Made by a program: the position numbers and the translations under genes
Part shown: piece by piece, positions 11,701-23,895 of the stretch
Numbering within the stretch: position 1 is the first letter of the stretch
Layout: each line of letters opens with the position of its first letter
The notes under the pieces: model-generated
Told to the model about the DNA's origin: nothing
Database searches by the model: none
The model's input: the letters and a program-made list of their open reading frames with translations, nothing else
Assembly: GCA_963971225.1 (NCBI GenBank)
Contig: OZ020267.1
Location: 65,500,577-65,564,576 of the forward strand
DNA: 64,000 nucleotides
Direction: 5' to 3'
Origin: Melieria omissa
Lineage: Eukaryota; Arthropoda; Insecta; Diptera; Ulidiidae

Positions 11701-13997
11701 CATTCCCGTTTTGTGTGCTTACTCACATTGAATTAATCAAGTTAATCATAGTCCAGATTATAGTCCTTTCTTCCACAAGTTGTCTTCCCTTTTTATTTCA
11801 ATCTTTCCTTTGTTTGACTCTTAATTTGTTTCTCCTTTAATTTCTTAATTGATTAATATAACCGCAAATGAGCTCACATCAACACAGAGACCACAATAAA
11901 AATTTTAAAATTCCTCCTTCGGCACACGTTTACACCGATTCGCCTGATAAATGTGTCCATTATAAACAAAGGAGGCGCTCACCAGCCGTCAGCGAGCAGC
12001 CACCAGCCGCACTGCGTACACATTATTGATTTTGTGCTGATACATCCTGCTGTGCTAATGGACGTTAATTTGATCACGAAACGCGCGATGAATGAATGAA
12101 TGAATTCGGGCAGTGCGACTCGAAGCGCATTTCACATTTGAGGCGCGAACGAGCCACTTGCGGTCGCCGGCGTAAATCGGGCAGCACGCGCTTTCCAGGA
12201 AGGCGTTCACAATGAGCCAATGTGAGCAAACAAAGGCGACCGAAGGTGTGCAGGTTCATTATTCGTATTTGTTGTTGTTCATAAGCGGCGAAGTGTTGCA
12301 TAACATTTTTACCTACGGCAGTTATGAATGAAAATTATGTGTGATAGCAGCAGACAAAGCATTTAAATATAAAATATATGTAATTTTCAAAAAACGATCA
12401 TTTTTTTTTTAAATCGTTTGCTCTTAAGGTTAATTTGTCGGCCCACTACAGCAGCTGCCTAATAACTATTTTCATAAATTGTCACTTGGCCGCCACGCGA
12501 CTATCAATCATAGCCAGACAGATAACCAAACGAACCAACTTCTACACACACTCACACTCACACTAACGCGTTATTATGCGCCACCCGGCTGCGGGTCCAT
12601 ATCGAACCCACCATCAGCATCGCATCTCATTGTCAGACAGGCGATAATTGCTTTGGCTCCAAATTTCCGTATCGAAGACACTGGGAATCGCAGTCAAGCA
12701 ACAACAAGCATCAAACAATAACAACAACAACAACGATATGGTACAAATTTAAATAAGAAAAACAACAAACGCCAGCACCACTAATTTCAATTAATCCCTG
12801 CCTGCGCGCCCGTCGAAAGGGGTGCTGCGGCGCGCCCTAAGTGCCCGACTGCCGCTGGGGCCAATATCTAAAGTGGTGCGACGGCGCTTAGCGCTCGCAT
12901 TGCACTCGATTCGCTTTACTTTCCTTTCAAAGCCGCCGCCACCGCCGAGCCCTTTCTTTCGAGCTCCTACCCGCACCGCTCAGCTAAGTAGGTGGATAAT
13001 GCGCGCAGTTCATTACAACAACAACAAAAAAATACAAATGAAAAAATGATCTTATAAAAAATAACGAAATCAATGGAAAATCTTAAGCAATGTTACCTTT
13101 TAATCTGCTGTCGATGCTGCAGCACTGCAACGCTGCGGCGTCTTGGCGCTCTCGACAAACTCAATTCAAACTCGATCGCTCGAAACTTGCCGCACTGGCG
13201 GCAACTACAATCGACTTGGAGCTGCGTTTTTGTGGTGATTTTAAGTGGATTTGTAGTGGTTGGTTATGTTTTTTTTTTGTTGTATAGTTTTATTTGTTTT
13301 TAGTGTGTTTTTGCTTGTTGTTTGTGGAGTTTATGTGCAAAGTGCGCCAGACTAGTTTATTGGATTTTTATGAAAATTATGCACAATTTGTCGTGGCGTT
13401 ATTTATTCATTCATAAAGTCATTTGCATGGGCAACAAATTGCTGGAAGAAATGCTATAAATGTGGGCTGTGCAACAAAGTTTAAATTTGAAATTTATTAT
13501 TATGTATTATTTTTTTTAATTGTTTTTTTATGGGGAATTTTACACAATGCGACCTTAAAAAAGTGTTGGAAGGAATCAAAGTTGTGCTTTGAGCTTTTAT
13601 TTATTCACTTCGCCTCAGGGTTTCAAAATTTCTCTGAGGTATCTCAGCATTGAATGCACTTTGTCAATAAGGTCACAACAAGCATCATCAGGACTTCTTC
13701 TAGTTGGTTCTTTGAAAAGAGATTTGGCACCTTCGTTGAAGTAGTTATAGTTTTTCAATTGCCGCATCAATTACAATGAGTTCTGAGAAATAACTCTGGA
13801 TAATGACTATCCATGAAAGATTATCATCGAACTATATCGTAAATGAATGAATCTATTTACAAACACAAAATAGTAAACCACAGTTCATGCGATCTGCTTC
13901 CTACAAATAAAGTAATTATTCTTTCAATAAGAACTATGCATTGCCTACATGTGGCCTCTTTGATCTGTCAATGTGATTTTTTTTGCTTAGAAGTGTT
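11701..13997. other. Noncoding DNA, GC-richer block near 12.0-13.2 kb
   Basis: I see no gene. Several overlapping short frames at 12.07-13.30 kb on both strands reflect base composition only. Possible regulatory DNA of pnr. Confidence 0.4.
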
Positions 13998-14001
13998 ATT
14001 T

Positions 14002-14214
14002 CTGTGGCCGTAAGGAATAACAGCCAAAGTCGATTTTATGAAGTTTTCAGGAGAGCGCTTTTAATTTTTGAATTTGCTTTAGATTACACTAGATAAATTT
14101 TAGATTTTTGGGCGTAAAACATTCATTTTATGAGCAAAAGCCATAGAATGCAATGATGGTAATAACTCAATTTTGTCCTAACTCGACTTTGGCTGTTAAT
14201 CCTTACGGCCACAG
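14002..14214. mobile_element. 213-bp MITE with long inverted repeats
   Basis: The ends form an inverted repeat of about 32 bp with one or two mismatches. The left end begins CTGTGGCCGTAAGGAATAAC and the right end finishes CCTTACGGCCACAG. The element is flanked by the direct repeat ATTT (13998-14001 and 14215-14218), which may be a 4-bp target duplication. There is no coding capacity, and I cannot assign a superfamily. Confidence 0.75.
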
Positions 14215-14566
14215 ATTTGCAGATATACCCAGAAACCATTAAGAACTCTTCAGTTTCCAATTGCAGATTGTTGTGGCTTTTAGAAAAACCAGTGTTTACC
14301 ATCTAATTTAAATTGAAAGCAATCTTTGGAGAATATCCAACGATAACAACAAGTACTCAGCAGCATATAGTCGATACAAATGGAGTCTCTGGACTAACTA
14401 ATTGAATAGATATCCATCTAATATAAAAAGATCTGTAGTAAGTTGGACATCTAATGAACCATTAAGGACTCTTTTAGCGGATAATCACAGCCTGTTTGGT
14501 CAGTAGAACTGCACCATTCTCGACCCAACCTTATTGAAGTTGTTACTGAAAGATATCTCATGGCAC
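14215..14566. other. Short intergenic gap, nothing seen
   Basis: AT-rich sequence between two MITEs. No frame, repeat or signal worth naming was found. Confidence 0.4.
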
Positions 14567-14709
14567 CAGTGGCGCATTCAGGGAGGGTTTGGGGGGTTAA
14601 ACCCCTCAAAAAACAAAAATTGGTGGTACAAAATATGGTTTCGAATGGTATTCGACTCAAAAGTTGCATGCAAACCCCTCCCTCCCAAAATTAGATCCTG
14701 TGTGCGCTA
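14567..14709. mobile_element. hAT-like MITE, CAGTGGCG family, copy 1
   Basis: It starts CAGTGGCGCATTCAG and carries the family core GGTACAAAATATGGTTTCGA and AAAAGTTGCATGCAA. It ends in GTGTGCGCTA, where better copies have GTGCGCCACTG. The CAGTGGCG tip is typical of hAT elements. The right tip is eroded and no clear 8-bp target duplication is visible. Confidence 0.7.
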
Positions 14710-15780
14710 AAATATGACACTATTAAGGACTTTTGTAACATCTACTCGCACCCTGTTTAGCCTTTCAGTAGGATCCCAACAATTGTTGTCTATTCTGATT
14801 AAAATTGTCTTTGAAAGATGTCTAATGGCATCTCTAAGGACTTTGCTATGTCTAGAACCCCATCTACTACTATTTCTACTTCAGTATATACAACTGAGTC
14901 AATAGATCTACTTTTATTTGAATCTGTTCATCAATCTCTTGTTGAAGTATATCTCCCAACTTTGTCATAACGTGACTTATTTGTCCTTTTAGTATAAACA
15001 AATCGACTTGAATCTAATCTTATTGATTATATCTCTATATCTACAGATATCTAATAATATCACTGACAATGCTTTCAGCACACCCAAATACCGCCGGCAG
15101 CAACCTCATCATTCATGCTGCCTTTGACAATGTGCTGATCCTCGATTATTTGTCAGGATCAGCCTACTTTCGTGCCTTCGACACAGTGTTGCCGCCTTTG
15201 TTTAATCCGCTACTGTTGCAATGCCTGTTTGTGACTTTGTGACGGACGGCCACTTTAGGCTTAAGTAGCCTTAAGTGCTTGTTCGGCGCAACGGCCGTCG
15301 CCGAAATGATCCTTTCACAAGAACCTGTTTCGATTTCACAATATCCGCATCGCAGACGCCGTCGCAGCAGTCGCCCGCCACTCGAGCTTGAGATTGCCCA
15401 ATTTCGTGCCGCTGCCTGCGCCAGTCTCTGTGCGCCATAAAGTGTACACCTCAAGACGTGGCGATCTTACCTGCCGCCGCAACGAATCCCTATTGCTGGC
15501 TCACTCTGGCGGCGGCGGCGGCGGGTGCGAGCGAGAAGCCGCCATGCGTCACACTTTGCACTTATAGCCAAAAGGCAAAGGCTGCGCCGCTGCTCATTCA
15601 CTTGAGCCATTGAAGAAATTGACTTTTTATGTTGTTGACTTTTATTCTGCTTGTTCTTGTTCGGCGGCTGGCGCGCTATCTGTCTGTGCCGTTTCTTTCA
15701 GGCTTCTTCCGGCCAGCGGATTTTCGGATTAAGTTTTTGTTTACTTTGAGGCGTTTTTTAGTTTGTTTGCACTGCTCGAC
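14710..15780. other. Noncoding, becoming GC-rich towards a candidate promoter
   Basis: No gene is supported. From about 15.06 kb the sequence turns GC-rich with mixed triplet-like repeats (GGCGGC near 15.51 kb). This is consistent with promoter-proximal DNA ahead of the candidate pnr first exon. Confidence 0.4.
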
Positions 15781-15784
15781 GCAG

Positions 15785-15810
15785 TCAGTTCGTCAGTTGG
15801 TCAGTGATCG
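15785..15810 (+). promoter_or_regulatory. Candidate initiator cluster for pnr
   Basis: Three matches to the insect initiator consensus TCAKTY or its close variant lie within 20 bp (TCAGTT at 15785 and 15793, TCAGTG at 15801), about 280-295 bp upstream of a candidate start codon. No TATA box or clear downstream element is visible. Transcript 5'-end data would be needed to accept it. Confidence 0.3.
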
Positions 15811-16079
15811 GTGTGTCGTTGCGGGTGACAATTCGAGTTGAGTGAGCGCGCTGGTGGATTAATGTGCGATTAATGGCATTGTAAAAGTTTTTATTGGAGA
15901 AACAATCACGTTATTAAAAAATAATCACCTTAAAAGAAATCCAACAAAACAAAACAACGCCCAATAAAATCAGCCCAAGTGGAACCTAATGAAAAGTTAA
16001 TAAATTTACGTAGAAAAAAATTTAATAGCGCTGCATTTCTTATACATAAATTCGAGCTGGGCGGCCACGTAGCGCAGCG

Positions 16080-16106
16080 ATGGGAATTCTACTTAGCGAC
16101 GGCGAA
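16080..16106 (+). CDS. pnr: Candidate first coding exon of pnr (9 codons)
   Basis: An ATG at 16080 with purine at -3 and G at +4 opens nine codons, MGILLSDGE, and stops exactly at a strong donor (GAA|GTAAGT). An in-frame TAA lies upstream at 16047, so this is the first ATG of that frame. The exon ends in phase 0, and the first recognised pnr exon at 25709 also begins in phase 0 after a good acceptor. Joining them needs no frame change. It would give a longer isoform of about 588 residues; a shorter isoform could start at the methionine at 25826. This fits the two known Drosophila pnr isoforms with different N-termini, but the exon is a prediction from phase and signals only. Confidence 0.42.
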
Positions 16107-17596
16107 GTAAGTGCGACTCAAATTAAAAAAAGAGATTGCTCTGAGTCAGTGCGTTTTAAATGCTAATGCAACAACAAAAGTACTAATGCTCTTGTTTAGA
16201 AATCCATTAAGTATGATTGCGCTCACTTGGGAAATCGAAAAAAATTGCGATATGAAGAAGCATTAAGGAATATTAGTGCTCATATGACTTAAAAAAGAAT
16301 GACCTCTGATTCCAATGTCGATATAGTTCAGTATTTTCCACTACGTTAAGTGCAACAATTATGCTTTTTTTAATAATTGAAAACTAATAAAGACAAACTA
16401 AGTGAAGAACACAGATGCTAAAAATTTCTTTGAAAATTTAATGCGCCAATGATTTATGAAGAAATTTTCAAATTGAAATTATTCAATTGAAAAATTCATA
16501 TGGAAGACAAATTTCGTTACGCAGAACATTGCAATTAGAAACTTAATTGAAAATGATTTTTAGAGAAAAACTCTCCCAACTTTCTTGAAAGTAATTCAAA
16601 TAAGAAAGTTTCTAGAGAACTTATTTATAAAGCGAAACATTTGTGGATTGGAAAAGCTTCCTAACTAAGTTCAACTTAATTAGAGACTTTACTTAGTTGG
16701 TAATTTAACCCAGTAAAACCTGGGTTCATCTTAATAGAAAGTTGGGATCTTTAGAGAGCTAAATAGAAACAAAGGACTGTTTTGAACTGCTGAACTGAGA
16801 CTGACACGATCCTACGTTTCATACTCCCTGGTAACCAATACAAAAATATAGACAAATCAGTTTTCTTTCGGCAGCTCCCTTTTCAGCTATAAACGGCTAA
16901 CCTCTGAAAGTAAAATTACCCATGAAAAGGCTCCCAGCCAAGTTCGAAATCGGCTTAAACTGTATGTCCCTTTCTCTGGCGTACAAATCCTGTCCTGTAA
17001 GTCCTGTAAGGACTTAGCATTGCAATTGATAGATTTAATGTAATTACTTCTTCTAATTTATTAGAAAGAGAACGTAGGATTGCATATGCAAATAAAAAGT
17101 ATAATTTTGTTTGAATATAGACGGCGTTAGCTTAGCTCAATGAACAGTAGTGAGTGAATGAATTTGTGGTTGGATTTTCTAATACGAAGTGTTTACATAT
17201 TTACTATAAGATACTAAAAAATGTAAAAAAGTCACAACTTTATGGTTTGAACTAGTTTTGTCATTTTTTATGTCTTTGCGGACTTTTAATGTTTCCATTT
17301 ATAGCAAAGAATTTATAAAATATTGCAAGTTTTTCTAGTTAAACCTAAACGCCTACACAGTCATACAACTTTTACTTACTCCCATTACGATTTCCATATA
17401 GGACGTGGTGAATCTATAGGATCTTAGAACACTGACATTCTGTCCTTATAGGGTTTTCAAATAGTTTAAAGAAAGATCGATAAGAAAAGAACCCTTTACC
17501 TAGGACACATTTTTTACTTATTCCCGATTCATGATTCAACATTTTAAATTGAGTTCCTAAATTCTGACAGTAAAATGTTAAATCTGTTTACGAGTA
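16107..17596 (+). other. Putative first intron of pnr, 5' part
   Basis: AT-rich DNA with no gene seen. A small perfect palindrome (AACCCAGTAAAACCTGGGTT) lies near 16706. Confidence 0.35.
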
Positions 17597-17965
17597 ATTT
17601 AATTTTTATTTTATTTATTATATTTATTTAATTTAGTTTTATTTATCGAATTTATTTTATTTATTTTATTTATTTTATTTATTTTATTTATTTTATTTAT
17701 TTTATTTATTTTATTTATTTTATTTATTTTATTTATTTTATTTATTTTATTTATTTTATTTATTTTATTTATTTTATTTTATTTTATTTTATTTTATTTT
17801 ATTTTATTTTATTTTATTTATTTTATTTATTTTATTTATTTATTTTATTTATTTTATTTATTTTTTATTTATTTTATTTATTTTAATTATTTTATTTATT
17901 TTATTTTATTTTATTTTATTTTATTTTATTTTATTTTATTTTATTTTATTTTATTTTATTTATTT
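17597..17965. repeat. Low-complexity T/A array (TTTTATTTA and TTTTA units)
   Basis: About 370 bp consist almost wholly of TTTTATTTA nonamers that switch to TTTTA pentamers and back. It has one strand composition throughout (T-rich on +). Assembly length across it is unreliable. Confidence 0.95.
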
Positions 17966-20900
17966 CTGATTTTTATTTATTTAACGAGAACATTCGTAGA
18001 AAACTTTTGTTGCGAAAAATTTAATCTTCACGGGTGTTTTAACCCTGTATGAAAAATTATGGTATTTGTTAGTCGACTGACGATGCTTTTCCAGGGTTTA
18101 AAAGAAATGAGTAGTGATTTCTGTGAGTCAGCGAAGCGCCGAAATGTACTGAGACAGTCGAATGGTGGCTCGGTTTGTAGGTGTCACAAACTCGATAGAT
18201 CACACATAAAAATATTGGGCTTCAGTTTCGTAATCGGGTTCAGGTAGCTATTGGTTCTGTTAAGTCGTTAAGCAGTTTTTTATTTTGGATCAAAGACTAA
18301 AGTGTTAAGGCTTTAAATCCTAACTCAATCAGCACTCAATGAAAAAGAAATAATTAATTTTACAACTGTATTCAGCAACCGCAAAGATCTCAAAATATTT
18401 GCATTAAATATACTAAAACTTCTTTTAAAACTTTTATAAAAATTTTTGATTGAAAGTTAATTACTAAAACTAGAAAAAATTACAAGAACATTCCTTAAAA
18501 AGCAGCATTATTTATGCGAACTTCTCTTCGCGTTTGAAGCGTTGGCCATGTGTCGGCATCTGTTTGGCCAAACTTAAAATGCAAAGCAACACGCGCCGAC
18601 ATTAGTCACACAATTGTACGCACGCACGCACACACGCCTCACACACCCAAGCAACAAATCCTTCGGCCCAAGATCACCCAAATTGCCGTCCTTCCTGCGG
18701 CCCAACCGTTGTCACGCCGACATATACTTTGGCGGCAACGAGTGCGCCACACACTCGCCAACTGCTCGCTGCCGTCGCCATAAATAAAACGCGAAATGCA
18801 AATGCAAACGACCAGCAGACAAATTGATCCACTCGAAAATGCATTAAAAAGCGCTTCGAGAGCGAAATTCCGCATACGCCCCGCTGCCGTATGCGGTCGG
18901 CCCGCCGACACTGTTGTTGTTGCTGTATGCGCGCATGTGCACGTGTTGCTGACGCTGGCTGCAGATAAAACGAGATGAAGCAACGACCAAAGTTGCCGAC
19001 ACAGTGCGCACACCAACAACACTAACAACAGCAACAATTGCAGTTTCAACTTCATAATCAAGACGCTGATCATGATCAGTCGACTTAATGGCAAATGGAT
19101 AGATCGACTAGTTAGTCAGCAACGAAGCAGTTACGCACCTTTTCTGCTGGCCAACACAGGCGATCGGCGGCAGCGTCTGTCGCTACCCTTTGAATTGAGC
19201 TTAGAAAACCAACAGCGAACCAAAACACTTCAGCCCGATTAGTCGATCTTCAAGTGATCATCGCTGCGATCCTGGCTTTGTCTCGGCGACGCCGAAGCCG
19301 CACCGCGTTGTTGCCCCTTCGGCCTCAATAAAAACCACTTAACATTTTGTTTCGTACTTAAGTGTTTTTGGGATGATGTGATTTCCCTACGCACACCAAC
19401 ACCAACACCAACATCAGCATCCTCATCATCACCATCAGCACCGGCACCGCGATCGACAGCTCCCCCCATCGCTCTCGTGTCGTCCAACTCGAGCCTTCTG
19501 TCGTTCAAGTGCTGCTGCAGATGTTGCTGTTGTTGTTGCTGTTGCTGTTGCTGATCCTTTGTTTGTTTTTCTTTTTCACCGCTGTGTGACAAATTATTAA
19601 CGATCACCACCGGCACCAGCATCGGCTCCGATTCTGCACCACTTTGGTCCCTTTTTTTTATTGAATTTTTATTGCTGTTTACTTAATTCCGCTGTGGCGT
19701 TTTATTTCAGTGATTTTTCGTCTTTGCTCTCGTCTCACTGTTTTAGTCGTTTTCGCCAGTTTCTTGCATTGTTTTCTTTTTATTCGAAAGCACTTCGGTG
19801 CGCTGCTTTCGTTCTCGTTCTTCAGTTGTTTTAATGTCGGAAATTCTTTTTCGATTTCGTGTCCCTTTTTTCACCTTTGCATGATGACAACGCTGGTTCG
19901 TTCGTCGCTGCCGCCCCTCACGCTCATCATTGGCGGATTGTGTCGGATTTGGGTTTTGAAGTGGCCGCTGCGTTCCGACGCGCCACCACGCGGATCGCTC
20001 GCTTTGATCCACTGATCTGCGCTGGCGTCATTATGCACGCGTGGTCAATGTGTGTCGCTGCGGCTCTTGTGGCCGCCGCGGACTTATTTGATAGAGCTGT
20101 TTTGCATGCGCCACTCTCTTTCGGCTTTTATTGTTGTAGTTGTTTGGGATATTTAAAGAAAATTGTCTAGAGTGTCGCAAGGCTTTCGGAAATCCTCTAA
20201 ACAACTCCTCTCTTCATTGATATATCAATTAAAACTTTAGATTTTTCTTTTCTTTACACCAAAACCATATCGAAATGCTATAAAATTTGGTAAATTCGAA
20301 ATTCCTTTTGGCGCTCGTTCCCACTCAGCCGCACAGCTTTTGTGCGGCATTCTCTCCGCTGAAGTCGTTTCGGGCTGACGTTTCGCCGCTGCTTTGGCGA
20401 AAGATCAAAGACGCCGCGCGCACTAATTAACTTCAGTTTTGATGGATATCAGTTGTGAGAGGTGTCGAAAGGGTCAGCGCCAGCTCTGCATACCTTTCAG
20501 CGAGCTAGCCGCATTCTGGCTTCTCGAATCGATGGGTTAACCGGTTTCTGTGACCAGAATCAGAGCAACACGAGAATGAAACTGCACAGAGTGCGAGTTG
20601 CCGTCGGAATTTTGTTTGGGTTGACATTTGGTGTTGTTGTTATGAATATGATTTTGTTGGTTATAAGGCGGTGAATGGATGGATTCGAGAGTCGAGAACT
20701 ACAAAACTATGAAAGGAAGTTTCTCAAGCCACTGGCTTCTGAGCTTTGGACTTTATTAGATGTGATGTCTCTGCCAGACAGCAGACATTAAAAGGTGTTA
20801 GAGGTTTTGAAACTGCTCTGATTAGTGATTAGAACGGATGCTTCAAGTATCATAAAGACTCATTGTTATATCACAGTTTCAACTTAAGGCAAAGCTAAGT

Positions 20901-21576
20901 AAACTTTGAATAAGTCTGTACGCCTATAAGCCCAGAAGTATATAAGTCTATAAGCCCAGATACCTTAGACTATGGAAACCCTATGGTAGACCTATAGTGG
21001 ACCTGACCTAAGTACTCTGAAATCTGCAACAAAAGCCGCATGACTCTTTAGATTTTGGTGAGTTTTGGAATCGTTGAATGCTTGCAGCGCTAACAGAGCT
21101 GAGAAATCACCCCAGTCTGCGGTTACTACCGACTCAAATTGTTCAAAGTTTCCTTATTTTCTACAATCGAAAGGACTACTGGACACTTGTCGGTATTCTA
21201 ACCGATAGATATATTTGCATAATTGATTTATCAATAGAGCCTGTAGCTTCTGTTTTGATTAAAACATATCACATTTCACATTTTCTTAAAAACTCTCCAG
21301 CCTTTGATTAATTTGTTTACAAATTTTTTATTCTAATTTGATGATAACTAATATTACTTGTAATACTTCAAAATCAATTGGTTCTACTATATAACTAAAT
21401 ATTTTTTTAAGCTATGCAACATAGCATTTGGATATCAAATACAAAAGGCAAATGTTTATGTAAGAGTTTGGAATTTTTCTTAACAAAGATGTACTGAGCT
21501 ATTATTCTGCAACTATCAATGCTATCAATGTTCTGCGCCGACTTTACATATAAAAACATTAGCAAAGGAATCTAGC
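17966..21576. other. Putative pnr intron with GC-rich block 18.5-20.6 kb
   Basis: No exon could be justified. The 18.5-20.6 kb block is GC-rich and contains CAG/CAA-type repeats (near 19517-19553). It resembles conserved regulatory or untranslated DNA. TCAGTT initiator-like hexamers near 20432 and 20449 could mark an alternative promoter for a shorter pnr isoform; this is speculative. Confidence 0.35.
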
Positions 21577-21715
21577 AGTGGCGCACACAGAGGGTTCGGG
21601 GGTTCAAACTTCCCAAATACAAAAATTTCTGGTGCAAAATATAGTTTCAAATGGAATCAAGACCAAAAGTTGTATCAATGGAATCAAGACCAATGAAATT
21701 CTGTGTTCGCCACTG
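21577..21715. mobile_element. hAT-like MITE, CAGTGGCG family, copy 2
   Basis: The 139-bp copy has both tips: CAGTGGCGCACACAG at the left and TTCGCCACTG at the right. The flanking octamers GAATCTAG and AAATCTGG match at 6 of 8 positions, consistent with an aged 8-bp hAT target duplication. A short internal duplication of GGAATCAAGACCAA is present. Confidence 0.8.
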
Positions 21716-23378
21716 AAATCTGGAGTACCATGACGTTTCAGAATGGCATGATTAGAGCTTTTCATAGGCAACTATGTGAAGAAAGTTACGAAAGTTTATC
21801 ATTAACTAGTTCAAGGGCTGCTTAGGGGTCGAAATTTGAAACTCAAGTAACGTTATTATGTATTCAATTAAAACTATGAAGATCCTAATTCTAGAACTTT
21901 AAGGAGTGCAACCAGAGTCTGAACCAGATTCTGAATCTAAAACTTATCTATCTATCTATATTCATCTATATGTTCAATCACAGCTAATGATATCCATGAA
22001 GGTAAATCGATGATGATTCTGAGGGTAAATAGTATCAACACAGTCTCAAATTATATACTTGAACATCTCTTCATTAAAATATTTTCAATATTTAATACTG
22101 AATGTATAGCGATTCGAATCTACGTCCATCTGACTTGTGCACAGCACAATAACTCTTGAACTACGTCCTCACGCTGAGTTCATTGTGCCTTAAACCTTAT
22201 GCTCAGTCAAAGTTAAATCAATAATATTTTGGTTTGAAAATTTGAATTTTTAAATAAATTAATATATGCAAAATACAGTTTGTCAGCCATGTGTAGAAAA
22301 CAAAAAAAAACCATCGCATTATCTTCGCTTGGTGCAGCCACAAGTTTCAAGTGGTGCGTGTTGGGTGCTGATGAACTGCTGAAATTATTTGACGCTGAAG
22401 CTAATTCAAGTACATAATTCGGTCTAAAAATTTTTATTTTTCAATTCTTTAAAGTTTCGCAAGAGAACACAACAGTTTCTCATGTACTCACTCGCCCATA
22501 GAGAGCGCAATGTCTTCTAGTGGTGCAAGCAAATTTCTGCCAGACATTTGTGGCTCATTTGCTTCAATATTTTAATTTAGTTGTTTTATGCGTTTCAATA
22601 CTTGGCTACATGTGTGTGTATGTGTGTGGGTGTGTGTGTGTGTGTGAATCTGTTGTGCGACATGCTGGCTTTATGCATAAATTAACATTCTGGCATTATG
22701 AATGTTGAAATAAAAGCAAACAAATCTATGAAACCGCACTTAAAAACAAAAAGCGAAAATGTCTACAATATGAAAAAAACGACATTGAAAAAAGACTCAC
22801 TGGAACATCTGTTTTCGCTGCCGTCTGGCATATCTACAAACTTTTCATACATCATCGTATTTTATTTGGGATAAGATAAAAGCATTTATTATTATGAATT
22901 TTTGTTTGGTTTCAAGTGGTCAATTTCACATCGATGCTGGATAAATATTAATTGTGCGAAATAGACGAAAGTTTGAAGCGTTTTTTGAAAGAAACAGATA
23001 GAGTGATGGGTAGTAATAGAAGCAGAGAGAGAGAGTTGAGAACGTATATGAAGCGCAAAAATGTGAATTTTTATTTTGAAACTAGTGAAGAAATATTTAA
23101 GTAATAGAGTAAAGAAAAAAGGGAAACCGTACACTTTTTTATAGAAATTTTCTATTTGATTTTTTACAGTTATGAAAGCACCAGGCCATGACACTGGCAT
23201 ATTTACTTGAAGACTATTTCATACAATTTGTTGAGTAAGCTTTCTATATAAGAAATTATAAACTGATGTGATGAAAAATCTCAAGAATGTATTAGGAACC
23301 AAATCAATATCTCTGCAAAAGATTCTTGGATACATATGGAGCAAAAACAACTTGTTATCTAGTTATATCTGACCTTAA
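21716..23378. other. AT-rich intronic or intergenic DNA
   Basis: No gene is seen. A TG microsatellite lies at about 22611-22646. The minus-strand frame at 22892-23200 shows no domain. Confidence 0.4.
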
Positions 23379-23891
23379 CTCTTTCGACTCCAAAGTTGCC
23401 TGAGAGCAACTTCACCTATTTGTCATCTTATAGCAAAAGCTAAAATTGATTTATGGGCTTAATTTAAGTAGGCACCAACAAAGTAATATTTCTAGAAGTG
23501 CATTCAAAGCAAATTACAAAACTTTTACTGTTACCTCCAAAAAAATGTCCAATCATTTGCACCGATATCAGGGAAAGTTTGTGTTCTAATTGAAGGCTAC
23601 GGATTGGGCGCCTTTGATCAAACCCCTGTTTCTTTAATAATGGCTACAAAATCAAAAACTGACAATTTTGTATTTTTCCATAAATATTAAATAGTTTTTC
23701 TGTAATTAAAAAATATTGATACAAAATCATTTAACCCGTTTTAAGCTAAAATTGTTCAAAAGTAAACTAGTAAATTAGTAAACTCTAACAAAGAGGCGTG
23801 GCGACTTCAAATGTCGTGTACACACTTCTTAGGCCAGTTTTTCATGATATAAATACTAAAAAATAATATCGAGACACAGGGGTCAAAAAGG
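23379..23891. mobile_element. TTAA-flanked MITE, 513 bp
   Basis: The element lies between TTAA at 23375-23378 and TTAA at 23892-23895. The ends read CTCTTTCGACTCC from the left and CCTTTTTGACCCC from the right, an imperfect inverted repeat. It is noncoding. Assignment to the piggyBac superfamily rests on the TTAA borders. Confidence 0.55.
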
Positions 23892-23895
23892 TTAA

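Noticed and set aside
19239..19622. 127-codon minus-strand frame with a glutamine run
   Set aside because: The glutamines come from a CAG/CAA microsatellite. The remainder has no domain, and no splice or promoter context supports it.
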